A DNA stretch of 64,000 bases from the NCBI RefSeq assembly GCF_031143425.1, contig NC_090439.1, positions 638,973,465-639,037,464 of the forward strand, given 5' to 3'. Position 1 is the first letter of the stretch; every line of letters starts with the position of its first letter. Made by a program: the position numbers and the translations under genes. This document shows positions 23,974 through 35,225 of the stretch, piece by piece. Source of the DNA: Pleurodeles waltl (lineage: Eukaryota; Chordata; Amphibia; Caudata; Salamandridae). A model generated the notes under the pieces. It saw nothing but the letters and a program-made list of their open reading frames with translations, searched no databases and had not been told where the DNA came from.

Positions 23974-25758
23974 TTATGTGTAATACATTTGTAAAGAATA
24001 CAAGCAGACTCCTGACATTTGAAGTGCAATTGGTGATTTATTTTCAGTGCTGCGTATAGGTCCATGATAGTAAAACGGTGATGGGTGGGGGTGGAGTAAT
24101 GTCCATGGCAGAGTCCAGTTCTCAGTAGCACAGGTGCATTGCCCATATGCCTGTGGAAGGATGGAGCAGGGGCAGTTCAAGGTTGGACCGGGTGACAATG
24201 TGGGACAGTGGGATGACATCAGGGGGTATCTTAGGCTGGCGGGGGTCTTGGCATCCTGCTCTGTCTTCTTGTGTGATCTCAGGTTCCGCTTGTGGGGTGG
24301 TTGATCTTCAGCAGGAGGTGGGGTTCTGGTGGCCTGTCGTGGTGTGGGGGCCTCCTGTCCACTTACGCCGGCGGAGGTGGTAGGCTGTTCGTCGTCCGGG
24401 CTGGTGACAGGGGCCCTTTGGGGTGCCACATGGTCCCGCAATGTGGTGACTATCTGGTTGAGGGCCAGGACGTTGGTCCCCATTGCGGTACCGATGCTCC
24501 TGAGTTCGTCTCTGAACCCCATGTACCGTTCCTCCTGCTGTGCCTGGATCTCCTGGAACCTGGCTAGTACCGTCGCCATCGTCTCCTGGGAGCGGTGGTA
24601 TGCTCCCATGATGGTGGTGAGGGCCTCTTGGAGAGTGGGTTCCCTGGGCCGGTCAACCCCCTCTCGCACAGCAGCCCTCCCAGTTGCCCTGTTTCCCCGG
24701 GCCTCTGTCCCCTGGACGGTGTGCCCACTACCACTGCCCCCAGGTCCCTGTTGTTGTTGGGGTGGTGGGTCAGCCTGGGTGCCCTGTAGTGGCGGACACA
24801 CCGCTGATTGACACGTCCTGGAGACAGAGGCATGGGCCCGCTGGGTGGGAGCTGTGCTGGCATTCCCAGAGGGGGTTGGGTCTGCTGTGGCCTGTGTCTG
24901 TGTGTGGGGAACCGACTGTCCAGAGGTCCCCGATGGTCCGGGCTGGTCATCAGGTTCTAGGTCGACAGAGCTGCTGTCATCACTGGGGGCCTGTTCTGGG
25001 GGCGGGATGGACAAATCTGGACCCTCCTGGCCGGTGTGTTGGCGTTCGGGCCCTGCAGGGGTAAAAGAGTATGGTTATTGCTTCTGTGTGTGCCATGGCG
25101 TGCGATTTGTGGGTGCCCTTGTCCCCCAGTGCTGGCATTCCCTTGTGGGAGGAGTTGTGAGGGTGGTTTGTGAGGGGGGATGGGTATGTGCAGTGGTCAT
25201 GCTTGGGTGATGGGTGTCCATGGTTTGTGTTGGCATTCAGGGATTGGTGTTGTGTTGGGTGGGTTGTGCTGGTGAGACATTGGCAGGGAGGATGTGTGCT
25301 GGGGGTTGGGGGTGAGGGTGGGTGTGTGGGTTGGCATGCTGGTGGTTGGGGGGGGTGAAGTAGTTGGGATTCGACTTACCAGAGTCCATTCCTCCGCCTA
25401 CTCCAGCGAGGCCCTCAGGATGCAGGATGTTCAAGACCTCTTGCTCCCATGCTGTGAATTCGGGTGGAGTGGGTGGGGGTCCGCCGCCAGTCTTCTGCAC
25501 AGCGATGTTGTGTCTTGACACCATCGACCGCACCTTCCCCCGTAGGTCGTTCCAGCGCTTTCGGATGTCTTCCCGGTTTCTGGGATGCTGTCCCACAGCG
25601 TTGACCCTGTCGACGATCCTTTGCCATAGCTCCGCCTTCCTGGCTATTGTGGTGTGCTGCACCTGTGTGCCGAATAGCTGGGGCTCTACCCTAATTATTT
25701 CCTCCACCATGACCCTGAGTTCTTGGTCCGAGAACCTGGGGTGTCTTTGGGGTGCCAT
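23974..25758 (-). CDS. Harbinger Myb/SANT-like protein 2 (two exons)
   Basis: Exons at 25758-25380 and 25052-23974 on the minus strand with GT-AG borders (donor GTAAGT, acceptor CCCTGCAG). Phases match and give 485 residues. Residues about 8-80 form a Myb/SANT-like domain of the NAIF1/MSANTD type (FSDQELRVMVEEIIRVEP, then KAELWQRIVDRVNAVG, then REDIRKRWNDLRGKVR). Then come a Pro-rich linker, a Gln-rich helical segment and a basic patch (HKRNLRSHKKTEQDAK). In known Harbinger systems this kind of protein is the DNA-binding partner of the transposase. The C-terminal 70 residues look unlike protein-coding sequence, and a further intron is possible there. It is a second Myb-like gene in the same element, distinct in sequence from the one at 22236. 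Confidence 0.75.
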
Positions 25759-26323
25759 GGGGTGGTGTGGGGTGGTGTTTGTGGTGATGAGTGTGGTGTG
25801 TGTGGTGGTGTGTGGTGTTTTGTGCGTGGATGTAGTGTGGGTGATGATGTTGTGTTCCTCTGTGTGTTGGGGTTTTCGGTAGCTGTGCTCTCTCTCTCGC
25901 CTTCTCTCCGAATTTCTAGTAGTGGGGGTTTGTGGGTGATGTGGGTGTGTGTTTTATAGTTGATTGGATGTGTGGGTGTGGTGTGTGTATGTGTATCAGG
26001 TGTGTGTATTTCGAATTGTCCAATGTAGCTGTGTTTTGTAAAGGTGTGTGTATTTTGACCGCGGCGGTGTGTCCCGCCAATGGAATACCGCGGTTGAAAG
26101 ACCGCTGCGTGGATTCGTGGGTCGTAATGGCATGGGCGTGTTTGTGTTGGCGTGACGGTGGAGGTTTAGTCATCTCCAGTTTATCGCTGTCCGCTGATGA
26201 GGCGGCCTTCCGTGGATGTCGGGTTTTTGGCGGTTTGGCAGTTGTGGGTCAGAATGACCGTGGCGGTTTACCGCGGCCGCAGCGGTAGAATGGCAGACTT
26301 CTGACCGGCGGTAAGAGCCTTTT
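25759..26323. other. Harbinger right subterminal region, GT-rich
   Basis: Low-complexity GTGTGG and GGTGTG runs (25760-26060), then GC-rich short palindromes such as the ACCGCGGT complements toward the right end. No gene. The first part probably serves as promoter and 5'UTR of Myb-like gene 2. Confidence 0.6.
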
Positions 26324-26347
26324 ACCGCCGAGGTCAGAATGACCCCC
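26324..26347 (-). repeat. Harbinger right terminal inverted repeat
   Basis: Reads GGGGGTCATTCTGACCTCGG then CGGT on the minus strand; pairs with 17422-17445 with four mismatches. Confidence 0.85.
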
Positions 26348-26374
26348 AAAGTCTCCCAGATGTGCCAAACATAA
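26348..26374 (+). pseudogene. Continuation of L1 ORF2 after Harbinger insertion
   Basis: If one AAA copy and the Harbinger are removed, the L1 frame reads FMEELSEH, then K, then VSQMCQT and a stop at 26372-26374. So the Harbinger landed in the last codons of the L1 ORF2. Confidence 0.7.
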
Positions 26375-26397
26375 GTGTTTATTTATTTATTTATTTG
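26375..26397. repeat. (TTTA)n microsatellite
   Basis: About five TTTA units directly after the L1 ORF2 stop. It could be the decayed tail of the L1 3' end. Confidence 0.6.
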
Positions 26398-26739
26398 CAT
26401 GATTAGTTAAAATCTCAGCAAAATAGTCAACTAATTACACGATTATTACAGCTGGATATTTAAAAAGCTGCCCTTAGGTTGCCGGCCTAACAACATATAG
26501 GGATAGTGATATTTACTAAAACTAAACACAATTCAAATTCAAAATCCACTATAAAATTCTTGAATTTATGCTAAAACAATAAAAAGAGTAACTAAACAAT
26601 TATAGAAAGCACAAACTTTTCGATGTGTCTGGTTCTGCATGTTTCAATAACATAATCTTTATGGTGTAGTAACAGTCTCAGGACGCAAATTTTAGCATTT
26701 GGTCTGTGCAGACAAAAATTTAACAAGTCTACAGTTTAT

Positions 26740-27760
26740 CTGCAGATCAGTTGAATCAAACATTTTCATCACTGCTGGCCGAAAAGAACGTGTCCCGTAT
26801 CTCGGAAAAACTGGTTTCAGTAGTTGGCGATGTGATTCTCTTAGGGTCGGGCAGATCTAGACCAAATGGACCATGTTCTCCCTCGCAGCATTGCATAGCC
26901 TGCATGTCGTCTTCCCCCCATTCTTCCACAGTGGTTGATCTGCTCTAGATGGAAGGAATCCTAGCTGTATCGCAAGCAGGTGGCGTATGATGTCTACTAA
27001 AAATATTGAGATCAGATATTGCAATGGTGCCAGGGTGGTGTAAGTATGCAAGAGGTACCAGGCATGCGAGCATTGTGCAAATATGCATTTATCGTCTGGC
27101 AAGGATTTCAGACCTATTTCCTTTTTTAACACATGGCACTAAAGGGGATATGACATATTAGAGTCCCATAAGTGTGTCATTTGTGTCTCTTGCAGTGAGT
27201 ACTGCAAGTACCTGTTGTATACTGACTTTGAATCATTGGTTACTGAATTCCATAAAGCCACGACTAAAGGGATGGTATTGTTTCTTTTTATTTTATACAA
27301 GGTCTTTATCGTATGTACTTTCCTGTCCAGCTCTTGTTGTTTAAGACCAAATTCCAGCCTAACTTGAGCAGGGGAAGCAGTGTGGGGAAGACTGAAGACT
27401 AGTTTGTAGATTTTTATTTGATGCTGATCCAGGAGCAAGGCATATTTCCCATATAGAGCTGTGCTTCCATATGTGGTAGCTGGAAGGAATTTGTCCGACA
27501 TGACGGACAGTAAAGGATTTATAAGTTGGCACTTTCAACCTTTTGGCTAGGGCACAAAAAGCAAATGTCAGCATTTTGCATTTCTGGGGGATGTACTGCT
27601 TTTGCGGTGGAAGGTTAGCCTTCTTGTCTATAGTAAAACCCATATATTTATAGCAATGAGTCACTTCAAGGCTAATGCCGCCCACCTTGATTTTACTTAC
27701 AGAGTTAGAAGGGTATCCTATAGACATAGTTTTTGTCTTAATTGTATTGATTTCTAATTT
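26740..27760 (-). pseudogene. CR1/L2-like LINE, 3' half
   Basis: Minus-strand non-LTR reverse transcriptase, post-catalytic part: KLEINTIKTKTMSIGYPS, KVGGISLEVTHCYKYMGFTID and a thumb-like helical stretch. A Cys/His cluster CRLCNAARENMVHLV near 26900 corresponds to the zinc-knuckle end common in these LINEs. Frames are shifted near 27490 and 27135. The piece joins in frame to the fragment at 36417-37430 once PLE-2 is removed. Confidence 0.8.
27753..27760. repeat. Target duplication of PLE-2, left copy
   Basis: TCTAATTT here equals TCTAATTT at 36417-36424. Merging them restores the LINE reading frame. Confidence 0.8.
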
Positions 27761-28063
27761 AGTAACATCAGACACACTCGCTGTAACAAATAACAGTATA
27801 TCGATAAAAAAATGTATATATACATTTTTGATCCAATGGAAAATGCACCAGCACAGTCAAAGAACACCCTATCAATGCAAAGTCCAATCAGAAAAAGAGA
27901 GGCGTCTTAGTTCTTCAGTGTAGTTCACCGGTCTGCAGTTTATTGTTTTCAAATCAACATCTTCCTCTTCAATGTATGCAATGCAATGTATGCAGATGTA
28001 GGGTTGCAAATGAATCTTAGCTCAAGTGTGTACAGATGTTGCATTTCAAGTGTACCTCAGCCT

Positions 28064-28117
28064 CAGCCAACACATGTTTCGTCTTAGGGAATAACCCAAC
28101 TACTTCCTCAGGGCTGG
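28064..28117 (-). ncRNA. Hammerhead ribozyme-like motif of PLE-2
   Basis: On the minus strand: helix I strand CCAGCC, core CTGAGGA, a helix II hairpin with GGG and CCC, GAC then GAAA, then a short CATGTG segment, then GGCTG, which pairs with CAGCC to close helix I. All three conserved parts (CUGANGA, GAAA and complementary helix I strands) are present. Helix III would be very short, as in newt satellite and PLE hammerheads. Cleavage is not demonstrated. Confidence 0.6.
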
Positions 28118-29599
28118 AATTTTATCAGAAGAACTTAATATAAATGAGAGAAATCACAACTACAAATAAGCACAAACCCTTCACCGTAATATACTGGGAG
28201 TGGAGACCAATTGTTAAGATCACCTCAAAGTGAAATAAACACAATATAAAGACAATTATGTACTATTATTCCCCTGATCCTTAGTATTTCTAATTAGTGA
28301 ACAACAACTTATTACGGTCTCTGAGTGTTACATTAAAATACATAGCCCCATATTGTGCACTACACAAAACTCAAACCGAAAGTGTAAAATATAATAAACC
28401 ATGCACACACATGTGCAACTGCGCCTCTTGAATAACCCAAATGTTGCTACTTAAAGTTTCTACCTGATATGATGTCAAATCCTGTATCTTCTTACAGTTA
28501 AGACGTCACATCGGACGGGCATCAACAAATTTCATCACGCTGTGTTAGCTGCCAAAACTACTAAACTAGGACAAACCCAAACTTTAGAGGGTGAAGTGTG
28601 GATCTGTTAAATGAAATGAGAGCAGAATTCTTTGTAATAAATCAGTGTCCAGCGTCAAACAAACAACAGCGATGAATCATCTTTCAGACATTCTCAAAGT
28701 AAATATACAACCATTTAGCCGTAAACAACAGAGATATGTCGAAAAGCTCACCTGATAATAAGTAAAAGCAATATCAAGTAGTGAGAAGTTAAACCGTGTG
28801 TACGGGTCACGAGTACACTAAAAACTGGCAACGCCAGAAATGCCTCTATTAAGAATATTGTGGAGATAAAGAAAGGACCGCAATATTTACCATTTCTTGG
28901 CCGCCATCTTGAAACTATAACCACATAACAGTTCCTCATAAAAAATCCAAAGTAGCATTGACCAAGTCCTGTTATCAAAAGAGGGGTCGGATGTGACCAT
29001 ATTAGCACAAATTTATTTTTAAGCACTCTACCTCAATTTCCATTCATAGTATAGCAACGAAAACGGACCAAGCATTAATAACTGCTAAGCAGCTCACCCA
29101 AGTCATTATTGACGCAATATCTAAAACTGAAAATAGTACAGCCGGTGCTGGTCATAAACATGCTAATATAATTATGCCGAAATTACCTTCTACAGAGAAA
29201 CTGTGAGGAAAGACAAAGGGCCCTATGTTAAATCCTCCCCGGCCATCCTCTTAAGGGTATTACTAATCATTTCCAACCACAAAAGTCTATGAACATCCAA
29301 TATTTGAAAATTATCATAACTATTACATAAAATATGCAATACGTGTGAATGGCCTAAAGTAATGAGCAAAAAATAATAATATTGACAATGCATATATAAT
29401 ATGATTTCATCTCAATCAAGTAACATATCAGAACAGTAATGGTATTTGTGAAAACCACATTCATGGAAAGCATGCCACTGATGATGGACATTATGGAATA
29501 AATCAAAATCAGATGAATGATAATATACATTTCTGCTAAACAAGATGCATATATCAGAGTCTTTTGATGCAAATTCGCAATCATAGATTATAGATAGGT
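28118..29599. other. PLE-2 3' non-coding region
   Basis: About 1.5 kb without open frames of note, between the hammerhead-like motif and the stop codon of the PLE-2 endonuclease. I assume it is PLE-2 3'UTR/terminal repeat, possibly with further unrecognised insertions. Confidence 0.45.
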
Positions 29600-29768
29600 T
29601 CAGTCACCGAAAAAGTACTCTAGTTCATGATCTGTGTTAAGACCATCCTCCACTGCTCTGAGGCGCATAATCCATAGTGCCTCCTTCCTTCTCAGAGTAA
29701 GTTCCCTGTTGCCTCCTCTAAGATTTTTTGGTACATGTTCAATACCATAAAATTTGAATGTCTTGTTG
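29600..29768 (-). pseudogene. PLE-2 endonuclease C-terminus
   Basis: The minus-strand frame NKTFKFYGIEHVPKNLRGGN, then RELTLRRKEALWIMRLRAV, ends at a stop at 29600. The HVP..RGG.R...L...E..WI signature is typical of the region after the GIY-YIG core in these elements. It is the direct continuation of the frame that stops at 35242. Confidence 0.8.
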
Positions 29769-29781
29769 GTATCTAGCACCT
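29769..29781. repeat. Target duplication of PLE-3, left copy
   Basis: GTATCTAGCACCT, identical to 35229-35241. Removing PLE-3 and one copy restores the PLE-2 frame (METCQVLDT followed by NKTFKFYG). Confidence 0.85.
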
Positions 29782-29838
29782 ACTTATAAACCACAGAGGG
29801 TAACCCATACACCCTAAGGGACTGGGTAAAGACTGTAT

Positions 29839-30447
29839 ATCAAAGACTACAGTGCCCCAAAGGAGAACAAGAATTATTTACACATATCATAAAACAGCAT
29901 AGGTGAACATACAAAAAAGAATCTATTTATTCATTTACATATAAACATTAAAATCCTATCTCTATAGTCATTCCATAGGAACACCTCATCCCAAAATCAA
30001 AAAACCAGAAGGACAAACCAGTGTAAAGAAAAAGTGCTCGTGATAGACAATAAAAAGGAGAAAAAGAATAATCAATATCCCAATAATCCAAAAACTAAAT
30101 AGAAATGAAAGGCAGCTGGTTGGTTATTCTTTTACTGCATTAAATCAATTTCAAGTCATCGAGGAATATAAATCTCTTTCTTGCGTCCTTCCATAATATC
30201 CTATGCAGAAACCAATCCAGACTGAAATATATATATATGTCAACGTTTCAACCCCTTTATATCCTGGGCCAAATCACTGCTCCACAATGGGTCTTCTTCA
30301 GGACTAACTGATGGGAGTCCCTGAAATAATACAAAAATTCAGTCAAAACAAGAAACATTTAACATTCTCACCTATGCTAGCCTTCAATTTCAAAATATAC
30401 TTACCCTGTCATATTAAATCTTCTGACCCCTTTATTTGTTACGTATT
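29839..30447 (-). repeat. PLE-3 terminal repeat, left arm
   Basis: Reverse complement of 34618-35225 with only scattered differences, among them TTCTTGCGTCC against GGACGCAAGAAA and the CCAGGATATAAAGGGGT block. The low divergence between the arms suggests a younger insertion than PLE-1 or PLE-2. Confidence 0.85.
30238..30311 (-). ncRNA. Hammerhead-like motif, PLE-3 left arm
   Basis: Minus strand: AGTC, core CTGAAGA, a long helix II starting AGACCC and closing GGGGTT, GAAA, then CGTTGAC. GTC before the core can pair with GAC after it (helix I). All invariant core bases are present. Activity is untested. Confidence 0.5.
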
Positions 30448-32047
30448 TATACTTGCCAAACAGTTGGATCTAAAAAATGAAACCAAATAAACCAAATCAA
30501 GCACTCCATACCTATTCTATATATCTAACTTATATCATTAAAAGTAAAAAAAGGCTTACCTCCAATCAAAAAACCTATCTATTTGTATTTTGTTCCAAGT
30601 ATTTCCCATAGATGTCATATTTAACATTCATTCAATTCAATCTAAAAATACCAATTACAATACATTACCACAAACAAGCCAATACATTTTTCCTACTCAT
30701 ATCATTCTATCATACTTTCAAAAATAGCAACCTTATATTTTGTCTTTGCTTAGTTATCTAATAATTAAAAACATTACAAAGTACTATAAAACTATTACAT
30801 CCCACTATATCACCACATATTCCATTCTCATGTTTCTTCTGTCCTTAAAACCAACACATGAATCAATCATTGCCGAAATGTTCAAGACGATAAAACCAAG
30901 AAATAACCATTGAATAAAACATGCATTCATCCTTATGTATCACATATCCTATAGACAAAGGATTACTGAACTCCATATTTTATTCACCTTTTCATAAGAA
31001 TCTACAGGGAGACACCCTCTGTAAAGAATGGAGAGGAAAACTAATTAACCTTGGGTTAAATGGCAAGCATTTTATCTAGCGTAATTATGCCCTTTCCTTT
31101 CTTACATTTATACAAAAATACTCCCTTGTTACTCATTCATACAACCCTGAGAAGGAACCGTCTTAGGCAGATAAACAACAGATCACAAGCATGAAAACCG
31201 ACACTCAAACACGGACACAGGAAAAACATACCTCTGTATGGGTGTGTGTCCTCTTTCAAGAAACGAATCCGATCACTTCTTAGCAAACGCACCGTCTCGA
31301 GAGACGCGCTTTTAAAGTCTCCTCAAGTACGTGCTTAACGTGACGTCTTCAGGAATCCCAGGAATGTCACGAGCACAGATGCCTTTAATACTAATTAAGT
31401 CAATTAGTCAGTAAAGATATCTAGTTACCATACACATCGTAACCGCTAAACTAATAATATTGTTCAAAATGCATAGACTCGCTGTTCCTTAACCTTAAAG
31501 AAAAACGACTTCTCTATTTAATAATCCTCTACTGCCTCGTTAAACAAGCCCGAGCGCAGTCTCTTCAAAAGCACGCCGCACATATCAACTCCGATACGAA
31601 CCTTACCCGGCGGCAAACAAAACTCATCCCCTATCAGGGCCCAGTATTCACTTCAAAAGTAAACGGCCACGTCGTTCCCTACTAGATCTCAAAGAACAGA
31701 CACAACACTTTAACTGTTTTTCAAAGCGTTTTCAAACAAAACACACTGACAACCCCATTACTACCAAAGCATATTCTTGAATGGGAATCTATCCACATGT
31801 TTCCCAGCATTTTAAAAGAAACATGTTTATTCACAGACACAATATCCAGAAAACTACTCTAGACTCATATATTGGATTCAAAAGTTACTTAACAATTATA
31901 TGGTAATATCCTGTTGACATTAGTGGATATTTATCCCTACTAGTATTCACATACACTCATTCCTAGATGTTATATAAATTATAATATCCTCCTACACTTC
32001 CTAAGCCAAACCTCTATTTCAGGATGACATTTCCCAATTTGAATATA
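30448..32047. other. PLE-3 internal non-coding region
   Basis: 1.6 kb, AT-rich, no open frame of note, between the left arm and the end of the polyprotein. It contains a cluster of CpGs and short G/C-richer blocks near 31250-31640 of unknown meaning; possibly 3'UTR or a separate old insertion. Confidence 0.5.
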
Positions 32048-34560
32048 TTATCCAACATGTATACCTAAGCCATTATCCAAATTCGCAAATTGTCTAGGGA
32101 TTTCCTCATATTCATTCAGACCATTATCCACTGAGCTCAAATAATGGATCCATTTACATTCTCTTAAATTCAAAGCCCTTGTTAAATCACCCCCTCGAGA
32201 ATTATGGTTAGTTTTCTCAATCACCATCCATTTTAAAGAATCAGCAGAATGGTTTAATGCAGTAAAATGGTCCACCAAAGGTGTTCCTGGTGTTTTACAT
32301 CTAATATGGCTGCAATGTTGCAGAATCCGTGCCTTAACTTTGTTTAGTCTGACCCACATATAACAATTCACAGGGACATTTAATAATGTAGATTGCATTA
32401 GTACTATTACAATTCATATGCTCTTTCAAAGTTACAGAAACATTTTTGTATTGGAATGTTTTCATCCCCATACATTGTAAGCATGCCTTACAAGATCCAG
32501 ATTTAAAATGACACACAATTCTTGGTAAATTCAACATTGATATCAAAGAGGGTTTGATGGGTTCAAATAACAAAGAGCAGACCACCCACTCCTTAATATT
32601 TTTACCCCTCTTAAATGCATACATCGGTGGATCATCTATCTCAAGATCATCTGAAATCATATTCCAATATTGATTAAAGACTTTTCTTATTTCTGTGCTT
32701 CTACTGCAATAGGTTGTAACACAAATTAATCTACCATTCTTCAGGCCTCTCTTTTGGTGTCAAGAGGTTCTCTCGATGACAAAACCACGCTCTCTTACGT
32801 GCCTTTCTGACTAGGCTTCTCGGATATCCATGTGTCACTAAACGGTTTAACAAGTCATTCGATTCCAAAAAATAGTCTTGCTTTCGGGAACAATTCCTCC
32901 GAATTCGGAGGAATTGACCATAAGGTAAATTATCCCTCAAATTTTGTGGATGATGACTCGAATATTGTAATAAAGAGTTTTTTTTCACTTTGTTTTCTGT
33001 ACAGAGTGGTATATAGATGATGTTCCTCTACTTTAATGGTTAAAACCAAGAAGTCAATTTCAAAAGAACTATATTTAAAAGTAAATTGAATGTCACTCGA
33101 TCTATTATTCAACCATTTGTGGAAATCAATTAGATCTTTTTCAGAACCCGTATAAATCATTATCACATCATCGATGTATCGTTTCCACATCGTTATGTTG
33201 GCAAAATATGTTAAAGTCTCATTAAAAATATACCGCTGCTCAAAAGCATCCATAAACAAAATAGCTACATCCGGGGCAAAGGTAGCACCCATTGCAACTC
33301 CTTTTGTTTGAAAATAAAAATCACCCTGGAAATAGAAATAATTCTTGCCCATTGCAATTTCTAACAACTCAATTATAAAGCTGGTGGGTACTTGTATAGG
33401 TTGGACTCTTCTATCAAGTACTTCTGTCATAACTTGCAGAGCCTGTCCCTGAGGAATATTTGTGTATAATGAAACAATATCCATTGTCATCAAAAGTTGG
33501 CTCTCACAACTAAATTCTAGGTCATCAATCACTGTAATGGCTTACATAGTATCTCTTATGTAAGCTTTTATCACATCCACCAAATGTTTCAGAAAGAAAT
33601 CAACATATTTGCAGACAGGTTCCACAATTGAACCACATCCCGATATAATCAGATGGCCAAGAGGTTTCAAAGGATCCTTGTGTACTTTTGGGAGAGTGTA
33701 AATGGTAGGGGTACGGGATTTTTCTTATTCAGAAAGTCATATTCTAATTCTGACAGGAAACCATTGGTTAGACCCCCATCGGTGACTCTTTTGATCAAAT
33801 TTGCCACCTCCTTGGTAGGATTACGATCGAGTTTTGCATACCATCCTGCCTCTGCTAGCTGCAGTAAGATCTCCTCTTTATAATCCTGAACGTTTTGTAC
33901 CACTATAGCTCCCCCTTTATCAGCAGTTTTTATAACTATATCCTTAGTAGCTCTTAAAGTATAAAGGGCATCCTTCTCTGCTTTAGTGGTATTATATTTT
34001 ACATATCTACCCCTTGCAATCAGGTTCATTGTATCTCTCATAACCTGTTCAAAGGCTAAGATCTTATGTGACATTGTATGAGCAGGAGGTGTAAAAGTGG
34101 AAGGTATCCTGAAACTAGTCACAGAAGGAGGAGCATATGATGAAGCCTTATTAAAGAAATATCTCAATCTAATTTTACGAAAGAACTGATATAGTTCCAT
34201 CTTCAGATTGAAAGAGTCAGGTAAGTTCGTAGGAACAAAAGATAACCCTTTAGATAAAACTCGGCGTTCCATTGCAGACAACTGGTGGGTTGATAGATTA
34301 ATTACTGGATCTGGTTCCTTCACCACCTGTAATGTTGTCTCCGTGTTTGTATTTCCCCATGTTCCTCCTGTTGGAAATGTACCTGTCTCCTTCCCCTGTA
34401 CCGGCCCCTGCCCCATCCCCGTTCCCTGGGAAAGCCCCTGTTCCATGGACGTCCTCCCCCCCCGGCTTGTGGCCATTGTATGGGGCCTAAAAAAGGACCT
34501 GAGGTCAAATCCAACTGTTGGATTTCCTGATCGCAAGGAGCTGTACTAGTACTAGGTTGC
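32048..34560 (-). pseudogene. PLE-3 reverse transcriptase / GIY-YIG endonuclease
   Basis: Minus-strand polyprotein in N-to-C order. A Gly/Thr-rich start lies at 34536-34310, then TADKGGAIVVQNV near 33920. The reverse transcriptase core has MDIVSLYTNIP (motif A, near 33480), GVAMGATFAPD near 33290 and an intact YIDDV catalytic box near 33180. After the RIRRNC connector region (32900) comes a Cys cluster CKACLQC near 32480. The GIY-YIG nuclease reads IYIIKCPC and LLYVGQT near 32410-32350, then RILQH and NSRGGD, and ends at 32048. Breaks: one stop near 33540, and shifts near 32990, 32730, 32660 and 32390. It is the only PLE in the window that keeps both catalytic Asp residues of the reverse transcriptase. 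Confidence 0.85.
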
Positions 34561-34617
34561 TCTGTATCACTATCTCCTCCACTCGTACCAGACGATTCAG
34601 AGAAAGTGGCATATAAA

Positions 34618-35225
34618 TACATAACAAATAAAGGGGTCAGAAGATTTAATATGACAGGGTAAGTATATTTTGAAATTGAAGGCTAGCATAGGTGAGAATG
34701 TTAAATGTTTCTTGTTTTGATTGAATTTTTGGTATTATTTTAGGGACTCCCATCAGTTAGTCCTGAAGAAGACCCATTGTGGAGCAGTGATTTGGCCCAG
34801 GATATAAAGGGGTCAAAACGTCGACGTATATATATTTCACTCTGGATTGGTTTTTGCATAGGATATTAAGGAAGGACGCAAGAAAAAGATTTATATTCCT
34901 TGATGACTTGAAATTGATTTAATGCAGTAAAAGAATAACAAACCAGCTGCCTTTCATTTCTATTTAGTCTTTGGATTATTGGGATAGTGATTATTCTTTT
35001 TCTCCTTTTTATTGTCTATCACGAGCACTTTTTCTTTACACTGGCTTGTCCTTCAGTTTTTTTTATTTTGGGATGGGGTGTTCCTATGGAATGACTATAG
35101 AGATAGGGTTTTAATGTTTATATGTAAATTAATAAAGAGATTCTTTTTTGTATGTTCACCTATGCTGTTTTATGATATGTGTAAATAATTATTGTTCTCC
35201 TTTGGGGCACTGTAGTCTTTGATAT
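34618..35225 (+). repeat. PLE-3 terminal repeat, right arm (inverted)
   Basis: Inverted copy of 29839-30447, lying upstream of the polyprotein start. It could contain the promoter of the element. Confidence 0.85.
34757..34828 (+). ncRNA. Hammerhead-like motif, PLE-3 right arm (core altered)
   Basis: Same structure as 30238-30311 on the other strand: CTGAAGA and helix II are kept, but the second core strand reads GTCAAAACG instead of GTTGAAACG. The essential G of GAAA is therefore lost. This copy should be inactive. Confidence 0.45.

Larger units (their letters stand above)
17422..26347. mobile_element. PIF/Harbinger DNA transposon, apparently intact
   Basis: An 8.9-kb element with terminal inverted repeats. 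The left end starts GGGGGTCATTC at 17422, and the right end reads the same on the opposite strand from 26347; about 20 of the first 24 bases match. AAA flanks both ends (17419-17421 and 26348-26350) as the target duplication. Inside are a DDE transposase gene (plus, 22746-23750) and two Myb/SANT-like genes on the minus strand (22236-19682 and 25758-23974). All have open frames when introns are removed. A minisatellite block occupies 18515-19638. Typical Harbinger elements encode one transposase and one Myb-like partner, so two Myb-like genes are notable. Confidence 0.9.
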
